DNA of 26,885 nucleotides from CAYRGQ01 sp964444885 (GTDB taxonomy: Bacteria > Bacteroidota > Bacteroidia > Sphingobacteriales > Sphingobacteriaceae), in contig CAYUIZ010000032.1 in NCBI GenBank assembly GCA_964444885.1, positions 1 through 26,885 of the forward strand, written 5' to 3'. The notes beneath the pieces were generated by a model. It worked only from the letters and a program-made list of their open reading frames with translations, had not been told where the DNA came from and did no database searches. Shown piece after piece: positions 14,056-21,747 of this stretch (position 1 is the first letter of the stretch; every line of letters begins with the position of its first letter). The position numbers and the translations under genes are program-made.

Positions 14056-15345
14056 ATGACAGTGAACATCAACACGAAACGAATTTACAATGCCTCATGC
14101 GTGGCGCTCGTGGTCACGGCGCTCACCTTTGCTATCCGCGCTAATCTGCTGGGCGTATTGGGGGAGGAGTTTGAGCTGACTGCGATGGAAATCGGGCAGG
14201 TGGCCGCCGCGGCTTTTTGGGGGTTTACTGGCGCGATGGTATTGGGCGGGGTCCTGTGCGACAAGATTGGCATGGGCCGTTTGTTCCTCTTGGCCTTTTT
14301 GGGCCACGCAATCGGTATTGTACTAACCATTTTTGCCTTCGGCTTTTGGTCGCTTTTTATATCTACCTTGTTAGTGGGGTTCGCTAATGGTTTTGTAGAA
14401 TCGTCAAGTTATTCGATGCTGAGCTCCATCTACTCGGGGCAGGATAAAACAAAAAAAATCAATGATTGGCATATCTGGTTTCCGGGCGGCATTGTGATCG
14501 GCGGGGTGCTGGCTTACCTGCTGACCTTGGCCGGGTTCGGTTGGAAAATACAGATGATTGTGATGCTGATTCCTACCCTGGTATATGGTGCGATGTTCTG
14601 GAAACAACGTTTCCCGAAATCGGAGCGGGTTAGCCTGGGCGTTACCGACAGGGAGATGTTCCGCGCGTGTTTGAGCCCTATGTTCCTGTTCATGGTCGTT
14701 TGCATGTTGCTTACCGGAGCGACGGAGTTGGGTACCAACCAATGGATTGTCGAACTCTTGTCGGCCGTAGGCGTGCCGTCTATCTTGCTGTTGGTCTTTA
14801 TCAATGGCATCATGACCATTGGCCGTGCCAATGCCAAGCATATTTTGAAGCGCTTGAGCGTGACGGAACTGTTGGTCTGCTCGGCTATTTTTTCATTCAT
14901 CGGCCTGCAGCTCTTGGGCTATATGCAGGGGTACATGGCTTTTGTAGCGGCCGGGATATTCGCAGTCGGCATTTGTTTCTTCTGGCCGACGATGATTGGT
15001 TTTGTTTCAGAAAATCTGCCAAAAACCGGACCGATGGGCTTATCCCTCATGGGTGGGGCGGGATTGCTGTCTACCGCCTTGGTACTGCCATGGTTGGGGC
15101 AGTTGTATGATATACAGCTGTTGTCTATTGTTCCCGAGGGTTTTTCAGTTGAGCAGTTGCGCACGGCTACCGATGGCGAAGCGGCGAGGCTGTGGAGCGA
15201 CGTGAAGTTTACTGCGGGAGCATATACCCTGCGGCTGACGTCCATGCTGCCGGGCGTGTTGATTGTTGCGTTTGTCGGTTTGCATTTGGTGATGCGTAGA
15301 AAGAAAAAACAGCAATTGCTAGCCACTGCGGAAACCACTGTTTAA
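14056..15345 (+). CDS. MFS transporter, likely sugar or sugar-derivative permease
   Basis: The protein has 429 residues with about 12 hydrophobic segments. Motif A between TM2 and TM3 reads GGVLCDKIGMGRLFLL. The first helix region carries LVVTALTFAIRANLLGVLGEEF, and the TM4-5 region FVESSSYSMLSSIYSG. The second half keeps the pattern with PMGLSLMGGAGLLSTALVLPWLGQLYD. A hydrophilic loop near residues 355-375 separates the last helices, and the C-terminus is basic. It is the first gene behind the operator-controlled promoter and probably carries the product of periplasmic processing across the inner membrane. The substrate is not readable. A 150-bp gap follows before the isomerase gene, so internal processing or a second start is possible. 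Confidence 0.9.
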   Translation: MTVNINTKRIYNASCVALVVTALTFAIRANLLGVLGEEFELTAMEIGQVAAAAFWGFTGAMVLGGVLCDKIGMGRLFLLAFLGHAIGIVLTIFAFGFWSLFISTLLVGFANGFVESSSYSMLSSIYSGQDKTKKINDWHIWFPGGIVIGGVLAYLLTLAGFGWKIQMIVMLIPTLVYGAMFWKQRFPKSERVSLGVTDREMFRACLSPMFLFMVVCMLLTGATELGTNQWIVELLSAVGVPSILLLVFINGIMTIGRANAKHILKRLSVTELLVCSAIFSFIGLQLLGYMQGYMAFVAAGIFAVGICFFWPTMIGFVSENLPKTGPMGLSLMGGAGLLSTALVLPWLGQLYDIQLLSIVPEGFSVEQLRTATDGEAARLWSDVKFTAGAYTLRLTSMLPGVLIVAFVGLHLVMRRKKKQQLLATAETTV

Positions 15346-15388
15346 AAGAGCATTACGTTGACTGATGATACATTTACGACATAGCCCC

Positions 15389-15444
15389 TGCCTGGTTTTT
15401 GCCCACGAGAGGATGGTTTGTATCCATGCGCCATACCAGGGCAG
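15389..15444 (+). other. Imperfect hairpin between the MFS and isomerase genes
   Basis: CTGCCTGGT (15389-15397) can pair with ACCAGGGCAG (15435-15444), leaving one bulged C. No T-run follows. In a 150-bp gap inside the presumed operon it may mark an mRNA processing or stability site. A possible half operator, ACGTTGACT, lies just upstream at 15355-15363. Confidence 0.3.
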
Positions 15445-15495
15445 ACAATCGTACGCTAATGGAATTTACTGTTTATGCACCAAATCTTGTAAAGA

Positions 15496-16371
15496 ATGAT
15501 GAAAGTAGGAATTGACAGTTATTGTTACCACCGGTTATTCGGAGAGGTATATCCTGGACAGGATAAGCCGGAAAAAGAACTCAGTTTCGAAGGGTTCATG
15601 GAGAAAGTGGATGAATTGGATATCGATGGCGTCTCCTTGGAAACCTGTTTCATTCCCCGTTTTGACGATGCCTACCTAGCCGGCATCAAATCATGGCTAG
15701 ACCGGTCCAGCTATGACCGCGTATATGCCTGGGGGCATCCCGACGGGCTGGAAGGCGGACAGAACAAACAGGCTTTCGACGAGATGCTGGAGCACATCGA
15801 GCATGCCCCTAAAATCGGCGCGAAGGTCATGCGGGTTGTGGGTAGCAGCTTGGAGTTCCGGTTTCTTCCACACGAGCCACAATTGGAAACGCTGTCCGAG
15901 ATGTTTACGGAAGCCACTAAATTGGCTTCCAAACTGGGGGTAAAGCTGGCGATTGAGAACCACATCGACTACAATTCGGATGAAATACTCCAGTTAGTCA
16001 ATAACGTGAATTCCCCAAACTTCGGCGTCAATTTCGACTCGGGGAACTTCCTCCGCGTACTGGACGACCCCATTCAAGCGATGGAAAAATTAGCGCCGCA
16101 CGTGTTTGCCACACACATCAAGGACATGCTTCCCGTAAAGGGCGTGCCCGTGAATGAGTGGTATTTCTTTTCTTGCGTTCCGACCGGCAAAGGGTTAATC
16201 GCCAATGATAAACTTGCGCAGCTGCTCGCCGACCAGGGCTATACAGGCTTTTTGGCCGTGGAGATCGATTTCCTGCACCCGGACTACCGTAACCAAGAGG
16301 AAGTCGTGGTGAAAGAAAGTGTCCAGGAGTTGAAGAATATTGCGAACCGCATAACAACCAATAACGAATGA
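15496..16371 (+). CDS. Cytoplasmic sugar phosphate isomerase/epimerase (xylose-isomerase-like TIM barrel)
   Basis: The protein has 291 residues and no signal peptide. The AP-endonuclease-2-type TIM barrel shows its metal-site residues: Glu154 in LAIENH, Asp181 in VNFDSGNF, His207 in ATHIKD and Glu256 in LAVEID. The N-terminal strand is KVGIDSYCYHRLFG, and ISLETCFIP-like sequence (VSLETCFIPR) follows. Members interconvert keto and aldo sugars, or epimerise or dehydrate inositol-type rings. Its stop overlaps the start of the next gene by 4 bp (ATGA), so it is translationally coupled to the Gfo/Idh/MocA dehydrogenase. This pairing is typical of inositol, keto-sugar and unusual-sugar catabolism. 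The exact substrate is inferred only as a polyol or sugar. Confidence 0.9.
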   Translation: MMKVGIDSYCYHRLFGEVYPGQDKPEKELSFEGFMEKVDELDIDGVSLETCFIPRFDDAYLAGIKSWLDRSSYDRVYAWGHPDGLEGGQNKQAFDEMLEHIEHAPKIGAKVMRVVGSSLEFRFLPHEPQLETLSEMFTEATKLASKLGVKLAIENHIDYNSDEILQLVNNVNSPNFGVNFDSGNFLRVLDDPIQAMEKLAPHVFATHIKDMLPVKGVPVNEWYFFSCVPTGKGLIANDKLAQLLADQGYTGFLAVEIDFLHPDYRNQEEVVVKESVQELKNIANRITTNNE

Positions 16372-17522
16372 AACGTGTAAATATCGGGATTATCGGCTAT
16401 AAATTCATGGGGCGCGCGCATAGCAACGCTTGGCTGAAAGCACCTTTGTTTTTCGAAACAAAAGTACAGCCTGTTCTCAAGGTCGCGTGCGGAAGGCACG
16501 AAAAAGATGTGGCTGCTTTCGCGGCGAAGTGGGGCTGGGAGGAAGCTGAAACCGATTGGCGGCGCGTCGTGGAGCGCGACGACATCGATGTTATTGATAT
16601 TGCCACGCCGCAACACCTCCATCACGAAATCGCCCTTGCCGCGGCACGCGCCGGGAAGCATATTTTTTGCGAAAAGCCGATGGCCATGGATGTTGAGCAG
16701 GCCGAAGAGATGCTACGCGTATGCGAGGAAAATAAGGTGACGCATTACTTGAACCACAACTACCGGCGGGTGCCCGCCGTAGCGCTGGCCAAGCAACTGA
16801 TCGAATCGGGTGAAATCGGGACTATTTACCATTGGCGTTGCGCTTACCAACAGGACTGGATTACGGATCCCAACTTCCCCTTGACGTGGCAGTTGCGAGC
16901 CGAAACCGCCAAGGCGGGCCCCCATTGGGACCTCAACTCCCATTGCGTGGACCTAGCGCAATACCTCGTCGGCGATATCTCGGAAGTAACGGCCCTAACG
17001 GCTGGCTTCATCAACGAACGCCCGTTGGCTTCGGAGCAACAGACGGGGAACCTGAAAGCCGATGCCAGCGGCTTAGGCAGGGGGGAGGTTACCGTAGAGG
17101 ATGCCGCGCTGATGATGGTGAAGTTCAACAACGGCGCCGTGGGTTCTTTTGAGGCTACACGGTTTGCCAATGGCCGGAAAAACCGGCTTGCCTTCGAGGT
17201 GTACGGAAGTAAAGGAAGCTTGGCGTTCGATTTGGAAAACTTAAACGAACTCCAATATTACGATAACCGGAGCAAGGCGGGTACCAAAGGGTTTACCACG
17301 ATCTTGGCAACAGACGAAAACCACCCTTATGTCGATCGCTGGTGGCCAGCCGGCCACATCATTGGCTACGAACATACGTTTGTGCATGCCGCCGCCGACT
17401 TTCTGGACGCCGTTGCTACCGACAGCTCCATTACCCCGAATTTTAAAACAGGCCTGGAAACCATTCGGGTGCTGGAGGCGGGGCTGGAATCAGCAATGCA
17501 GCGCAAGACGGTTGTTTTATAA
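16368..17522 (+). CDS. Gfo/Idh/MocA-family NAD(P)-dependent sugar/polyol dehydrogenase
   Basis: The protein has 384 residues. The N-terminal Rossmann fold begins VNIGIIGYKFMGRAHSNAWL; GYKFMG replaces the usual GxGxxG, a known sub-type. The second signature FCEKPMAMD holds Glu102, Lys103 and Pro104; the Lys is catalytic in the family. The C-terminal oxidoreductase domain has GPHWDLNSHCVDLAQYLVGD, with Asp188 and His192 forming the substrate-binding DxxxH pair. It also has AFEVYGSKGSLAFDLENLNEL. Members oxidise or reduce a ring hydroxyl of inositols or of glucose- or keto-type sugars. It overlaps the isomerase by 4 bp and is followed after 48 bp by a PhyH-type dioxygenase. Likely cytoplasmic and part of the LacI-controlled operon. 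Confidence 0.93.
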   Translation: MKRVNIGIIGYKFMGRAHSNAWLKAPLFFETKVQPVLKVACGRHEKDVAAFAAKWGWEEAETDWRRVVERDDIDVIDIATPQHLHHEIALAAARAGKHIFCEKPMAMDVEQAEEMLRVCEENKVTHYLNHNYRRVPAVALAKQLIESGEIGTIYHWRCAYQQDWITDPNFPLTWQLRAETAKAGPHWDLNSHCVDLAQYLVGDISEVTALTAGFINERPLASEQQTGNLKADASGLGRGEVTVEDAALMMVKFNNGAVGSFEATRFANGRKNRLAFEVYGSKGSLAFDLENLNELQYYDNRSKAGTKGFTTILATDENHPYVDRWWPAGHIIGYEHTFVHAAADFLDAVATDSSITPNFKTGLETIRVLEAGLESAMQRKTVVL

Positions 17523-17570
17523 AGCCCAAGGGCGCACCGGATATAAATAGACTACAAACAAAGATAATAT

Positions 17571-18476
17571 ATGATGGATACTTCATTAAAGGACCAGTTC
17601 CTCCGGGAGGGCTACGTGGTTATCGAGGTACTCAACGCTCGGGAAATTGATGAGTTCCGTACGCTCATGGACGGCCTGCTCAATCCGGAGACCCACGCTG
17701 CTGGTACGGCGAATAAACGCAGTGCCGCGTTCCAGCACCTTGGCGACGACTTGCGTGATTTCGGGAACGAAGCGAGGCAGTACTATTTCCATCTTCTGAC
17801 CCAGAAGGGTACGGAAACGATTCACCATGCGTTCTACCAGCCGGCGATCCTCGAGGCAGTCGAACAAATCTTAGGTCCGAATCTAATTGTGAATAATGCG
17901 TCCATCTTAGCGGCCAATGCCGGCACTGCCTATTCGTTGGGTTGGCATAGGGACGTGATCCAAATACCGGAAGAAGCGATCGAGGATTGGCTGTTTTCGC
18001 CCGATCGTTTGCACAATAGCGTGCAGATTAACCTCCCGCTCGTCGACGAAAGCTCATTATGGATCGTGCCGCGCAGCCATAATCGCCCAAATACGGAAGC
18101 CGAGAACGAGGCGTTCGCGGGTTCTAAGCATTATGCGCCAATTGGAGCAGAAATGCCCGGAGGAGTACCCGTACAATTAAAAGCAGGGCACGCGGTGCTG
18201 TATAATAACAACCTCATACACAGGGGGTATACAGAGGAGATGAAGGTGCCGAGACGCACCCTGCACATGGGCTACCACAGCGCGGTTTATCCGCCAACGT
18301 GGCACTTCTACTTGCTAAATGACCAATTGCTTACGCCTAATTACATCGAAACGTTAAGCCCTAAAATGCAAGCTATGATCAAGGAATACATGGTTTGCAG
18401 GAAAAAGTACCCGAATATGGAAGATACATGGAAATGGGAATATAATTTCCCGTATGAATCCGCCACTGGCAATTAA
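17571..18476 (+). CDS. Phytanoyl-CoA dioxygenase (PhyH)-family Fe(II)/2-oxoglutarate oxygenase
   Basis: The protein has 301 residues. Iron ligands are visible: His126 and Asp128 in LGWHRDVI, and distal His217 in NNLIHRGYTEE. Basic residues of PRRTLHMGYHS follow, suited to binding 2-oxoglutarate. The N-terminus is FLREGYVVIEVLNAREIDEFR, a standard start for this family, and WIVPRSHNRPNTEAEN is the usual PRSH motif. Family members hydroxylate or demethylate small molecules using oxygen. In a sugar locus a plausible role is oxidative removal of an O-methyl or similar group, or ring hydroxylation; this is inference. It is unusual to find one between a Gfo/Idh/MocA dehydrogenase and a quinoprotein dehydrogenase. 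The gap to the next gene is only 11 bp. Confidence 0.9.
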   Translation: MMDTSLKDQFLREGYVVIEVLNAREIDEFRTLMDGLLNPETHAAGTANKRSAAFQHLGDDLRDFGNEARQYYFHLLTQKGTETIHHAFYQPAILEAVEQILGPNLIVNNASILAANAGTAYSLGWHRDVIQIPEEAIEDWLFSPDRLHNSVQINLPLVDESSLWIVPRSHNRPNTEAENEAFAGSKHYAPIGAEMPGGVPVQLKAGHAVLYNNNLIHRGYTEEMKVPRRTLHMGYHSAVYPPTWHFYLLNDQLLTPNYIETLSPKMQAMIKEYMVCRKKYPNMEDTWKWEYNFPYESATGN

Positions 18477-18487
18477 TCATCAGCAAT

Positions 18488-20608
18488 ATGCGGCTCACCA
18501 TTATATGTTTTTTTGTTTTGCTGGCAACCACGGGTTGCCAAGCGCCCACTCCTTTTACCGAAGCAGACTGGGCCTATCCGGGTGGTACGCCCGGTCAGGA
18601 AAAGTATTCGCAGCTTGACCAGATTAACATATCAAACGTTGCTGAATTAGAAGTGGCGTGGGTATTTCATTCGGGTGTCCACTCCGGAAACGTGCAAATG
18701 AATCCACTCATTGTCGACGGTGTCGTGTACGTGACGACACCTCTGCAAGAAGTGATTGCGCTGAACGGCGTCACGGGCGAGCAAGTTTGGCGATTTAACC
18801 CTGCTCGGGAAGGCGAGCAGTTTGGCGGGATTAATCGAGGGATTTCCTACTGGCGCAAAAAAGGGGAGAAAGACCGGATATTTTTCACAAGCGGCGAGTA
18901 TTTGAACGCAGTGTACGCGGACGATGGGTCGCCGGTGCGTGATTTTGGGGATATAGGCCGAATTTCACTGAATGATAATCTGATTAAGCCAGCAGGCCAA
19001 ATGGGCATTACGTCGCCCGCCGCTCCGGTTCTTTATGGGGATTTGGTGATCGCCGGTGCCATGACCTGGGCTGCGCCAGCCAATGTGAGCGCCTTCAACG
19101 TGTTTACTGGTGAACGCGAATGGATTTTCCACACGATCCCCCAGCCCGGTGAATATGGTTATGAAACCTGGGGCGCAACGGACTTTTGGAAAACAGGCGC
19201 AGGAGTGAACGTTTGGGGGGGGCTCAGCGTTGACCTCGAAAACGGCGTGGTGTTTTTTGCCACCGGGCAACCCAAGGATGATTTTTACCGGCCAGATAAT
19301 GAAGGTGAACAGTTGTTTGGGAATTGCATCGTTGCACTGGATGCTAATACCGGCGAGCGGGTGTGGCATTATCAAGCCATACACAACGATTTATGGGATT
19401 TGGATCTGCCTTGCGCACCTATTTTGACGACGCTTTACCAAAAAGGGAAAGCTGTTCCGGGTGTGGTACAACTGACTAAGACAGGAAATACATTGATGTT
19501 TAACAGGCTCACGGGGGAATTGTTGTCCGATGTAGAAGATCGCCCGGTGCCTGTGAGTACGTTGCCCGGACAGTATGCCCATCCTACGCAACCGTATGTG
19601 AAGTGGCCAGAACCCTTTGCCAGGCAGGTGGTTACGGCGGACGACTTGACAGATATCAGTGCGGAAGCGCATGCGTTTGCGTTGGCGCAATTTAATCAAG
19701 CAGACGCAGGCTGGTTTATCCCGCCGTCTACGAAAGGGATTCTTCTATATGGTATCCATGGTGGCGCCGAGTGGGGTGGTGGCGCTTATGATCCCGTTAA
19801 CGAGGTAGTTTATGTTAACTCAAATGACTTGGCCTGGAACATTACGATGCGGGACATCAATAATGCGACACACGATGGGGAAACCGCGGATGTGAAAACT
19901 GAACACGCCGGCAACCGGCTTTTTCTAGCCAGTGGCTGCGTCGCTTGCCATGGTGCCGATCGCCAAGGCCTGGATGGCACGCCTGCGTTGAAAAATCTCG
20001 TCGATAAATACACACAGCAAGGGGTGGTGGACGTCATTAAAAAAGGGAAAGGAACTATGCCGCCATTTGCCCACTTGCCTGAAGATGACGTGCAACTGAT
20101 CGCTGCTTATCTCATGGATATTGAAATGGCTGATACTGGCGGTGAAGAAGCGAAGGTGAAGCCATATTACACGTCTATGGGATACAACAAGTTTCTCGAC
20201 CAGCAGGGCTATCCCGCTACGAAACCGCCTTGGGGCACATTGAATGCTATTGACCTTAAGTCGGGCAACATTAAATGGCAAGTTCCATTAGGCGAATATC
20301 CGGAATTGACGGAGAAGGGCATACCCTTGACCGGGACGGAGAATTTCGGCGGGAGCATCGCCACGGCGGGCGGGCTTGTGTTTGTGGGTGCGACACGCGA
20401 CGAGCGGTTTCGTGCATTCGATCAACAAACTGGCGAAGTGTTGTGGGAAGCAAAGTTGCCCTATGGTGGCGTTGCCGTACCGAGCACGTACCGTGCTAAT
20501 GGGAAGCAATATGTGATAATACCCGCTACGGGCGGCGGAAAGTTAGGTATTCCGACCGGCGATGCGTATGTCGCTTTTGCGCTACCCGATAACTTGTCGC
20601 CCCGGTAG
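18488..20608 (+). CDS. Lipoprotein PQQ-dependent (quinoprotein) dehydrogenase with inserted cytochrome c domain
   Basis: The protein has 706 residues. The signal MRLTIICFFVLLATTGCQA has its lipobox at Cys17, so it is membrane-anchored on the periplasmic side. The beta-propeller shows repeated W motifs (GEQVWRFNPAREGEQ; GEREWIFHTIPQPGEYGYETWG; GERVWHYQAIHNDLWDLDLP). An inserted c-type cytochrome has SGCVACHG with Cys484, Cys487 and His488, and axial Met524 in GKGTMPPF. The propeller then resumes (WGTLNAIDLKSGNIKWQVPLGE) and closes with GGVAVPSTYRANGKQYVIIPATGGGKLG. This is the architecture of glucose-dehydrogenase-like quinoproteins that oxidise sugar or alcohol hydroxyls and pass electrons through the haem. 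No PQQ biosynthesis genes are in the window, so the cofactor may be scavenged. Confidence 0.93.
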   Translation: MRLTIICFFVLLATTGCQAPTPFTEADWAYPGGTPGQEKYSQLDQINISNVAELEVAWVFHSGVHSGNVQMNPLIVDGVVYVTTPLQEVIALNGVTGEQVWRFNPAREGEQFGGINRGISYWRKKGEKDRIFFTSGEYLNAVYADDGSPVRDFGDIGRISLNDNLIKPAGQMGITSPAAPVLYGDLVIAGAMTWAAPANVSAFNVFTGEREWIFHTIPQPGEYGYETWGATDFWKTGAGVNVWGGLSVDLENGVVFFATGQPKDDFYRPDNEGEQLFGNCIVALDANTGERVWHYQAIHNDLWDLDLPCAPILTTLYQKGKAVPGVVQLTKTGNTLMFNRLTGELLSDVEDRPVPVSTLPGQYAHPTQPYVKWPEPFARQVVTADDLTDISAEAHAFALAQFNQADAGWFIPPSTKGILLYGIHGGAEWGGGAYDPVNEVVYVNSNDLAWNITMRDINNATHDGETADVKTEHAGNRLFLASGCVACHGADRQGLDGTPALKNLVDKYTQQGVVDVIKKGKGTMPPFAHLPEDDVQLIAAYLMDIEMADTGGEEAKVKPYYTSMGYNKFLDQQGYPATKPPWGTLNAIDLKSGNIKWQVPLGEYPELTEKGIPLTGTENFGGSIATAGGLVFVGATRDERFRAFDQQTGEVLWEAKLPYGGVAVPSTYRANGKQYVIIPATGGGKLGIPTGDAYVAFALPDNLSPR

Positions 20609-20680
20609 CGTATGTAAAGGGGCAGGGCAGGGTAAACCCAATAAACCTAGTTGAATATATAGACTTTAAAATTTCCCGAA

Positions 20681-21595
20681 ATGAAAGGAATCAAAATGAA
20701 CGAGACAAAGATTGTGCTAACACTGCTTCTTTCCATCGTATTATTTGGCAGTTGCCAAACGCGAAAACACAAAGGGAACACGGACGTGTTTGCCAAGCAA
20801 AATTTGATGGCTTGGTGTATCGTCCCTTTTGATGCCAAACACCGCGGCCCTGAAGAACGCGCGCAGATGCTGTCTGATCTCGGTATTACGAAGTTGGCTT
20901 ATGATTGGAGAGAGGAACACATTCCTACGTTTGACGACGAGTTGCGGGCGCTTAATAAACACGGCATAGACTTAACCGCCTTTTGGATGACGTCGGGAAA
21001 CAACCCCCAAGATGATCGCTATATTCAAGAAATATTCGATTTTTTAGCACGTAACGAGGTTTCAACGCAGATCTGGTTGTTGATGTTCGGGTGGGAAGGT
21101 TTTGACGAACTGAGCCAGCGCGATAAGGTAATGGCGATGAGCAAACCGATTGCCTACATTGCGGATCGGGCGAAGGAATTGGGTTGCGAGGTGGCGCTAT
21201 ACAACCATGGCGGTTGGTTTGGCGAACCTGAAAACCAAATCGAAATCATTGAAGAATTGGACCGAAGCAATGTGGGCATCGTGTATAATTTCCACCATGG
21301 CCGCTGGCATCATGATCGGTTTTCCACATTTTTCCCAAAAATGTTGCCGCATCTTTATGCGCTTAATATAGGGGGGCTTCAAGACGGCGTTACCGACCGC
21401 TTTTTTAGGGTCGGGCAAGGCGACGTAGAAAAAGAAATGATTAGGCAAGTATGGGAGAGCAACTACCGGGGGCCGATCGGTATCCTCAACCACGATACGG
21501 AGGAAGATGCCGAAAAAGGACTCTCTGATGAAATCCACGGGCTGAAAAGAATACTGAAAGAAATCGGAAATGAACGGGCGCTAGCGACCTACTAG
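20681..21595 (+). CDS. Exported TIM-barrel protein of the sugar isomerase/epimerase family, lipoprotein
   Basis: From ATG 20681 the product has 304 residues; ATG 20696 (MNETK) is an equally good start. The signal LTLLLSIVLFGSC, with Cys25 as the likely lipidated residue, exports it. The rest is a TIM barrel of the AP-endonuclease-2 type: LMAWCIVPFDA, ISDLGITKLAYDWR-like (LSDLGITKLAYDWR), QIWLLMFGWEGFDELSQRDKV and GCEVALYNHGGWFGEPENQIEI. By eye alignment with the cytoplasmic relative at 15496, all four metal-ligand positions differ: Glu to Tyr174, Asp to His205, His to Asn229, Glu to Leu269. A His-rich stretch, NFHHGRWHHDRF (203-214), may bind a ligand or metal differently. It probably works with the quinoprotein dehydrogenase on periplasmic sugars. 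Confidence 0.8.
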   Translation: MKGIKMNETKIVLTLLLSIVLFGSCQTRKHKGNTDVFAKQNLMAWCIVPFDAKHRGPEERAQMLSDLGITKLAYDWREEHIPTFDDELRALNKHGIDLTAFWMTSGNNPQDDRYIQEIFDFLARNEVSTQIWLLMFGWEGFDELSQRDKVMAMSKPIAYIADRAKELGCEVALYNHGGWFGEPENQIEIIEELDRSNVGIVYNFHHGRWHHDRFSTFFPKMLPHLYALNIGGLQDGVTDRFFRVGQGDVEKEMIRQVWESNYRGPIGILNHDTEEDAEKGLSDEIHGLKRILKEIGNERALATY

Positions 21596-21667
21596 CCCTT
21601 CAACCTTACCTGGCTTGTTCGTTTTTAATAAACCTTCAGTTGGGAAGCGCTGCGCGCGCCCTAAAAT

Positions 21668-21681
21668 AGTGAACGTTGACT
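21668..21681. promoter_or_regulatory. LacI-type operator O4 before the SusC gene
   Basis: AGTGAACGTTGACT is one mismatch from the palindrome found at 14019-14036, with the mismatch in the other arm from O1 and O2. It lies 67 bp before the SusC start codon at 21748. This links the SusCD genes to the LacI-type regulator about 8 kb away. Confidence 0.75.
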
Positions 21682-21747
21682 TCCCTTTGGGCCAGGACGC
21701 TGATAGACACAGGAAATCTAATTATCAAACCAATAAATTATGAAATA

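Noticed and set aside
15353..15366. Fifth LacI operator between the MFS and isomerase genes
   Set aside because: Only the right half (ACGTTGACT) matches. The left half differs at most positions, so it is at best a half site.
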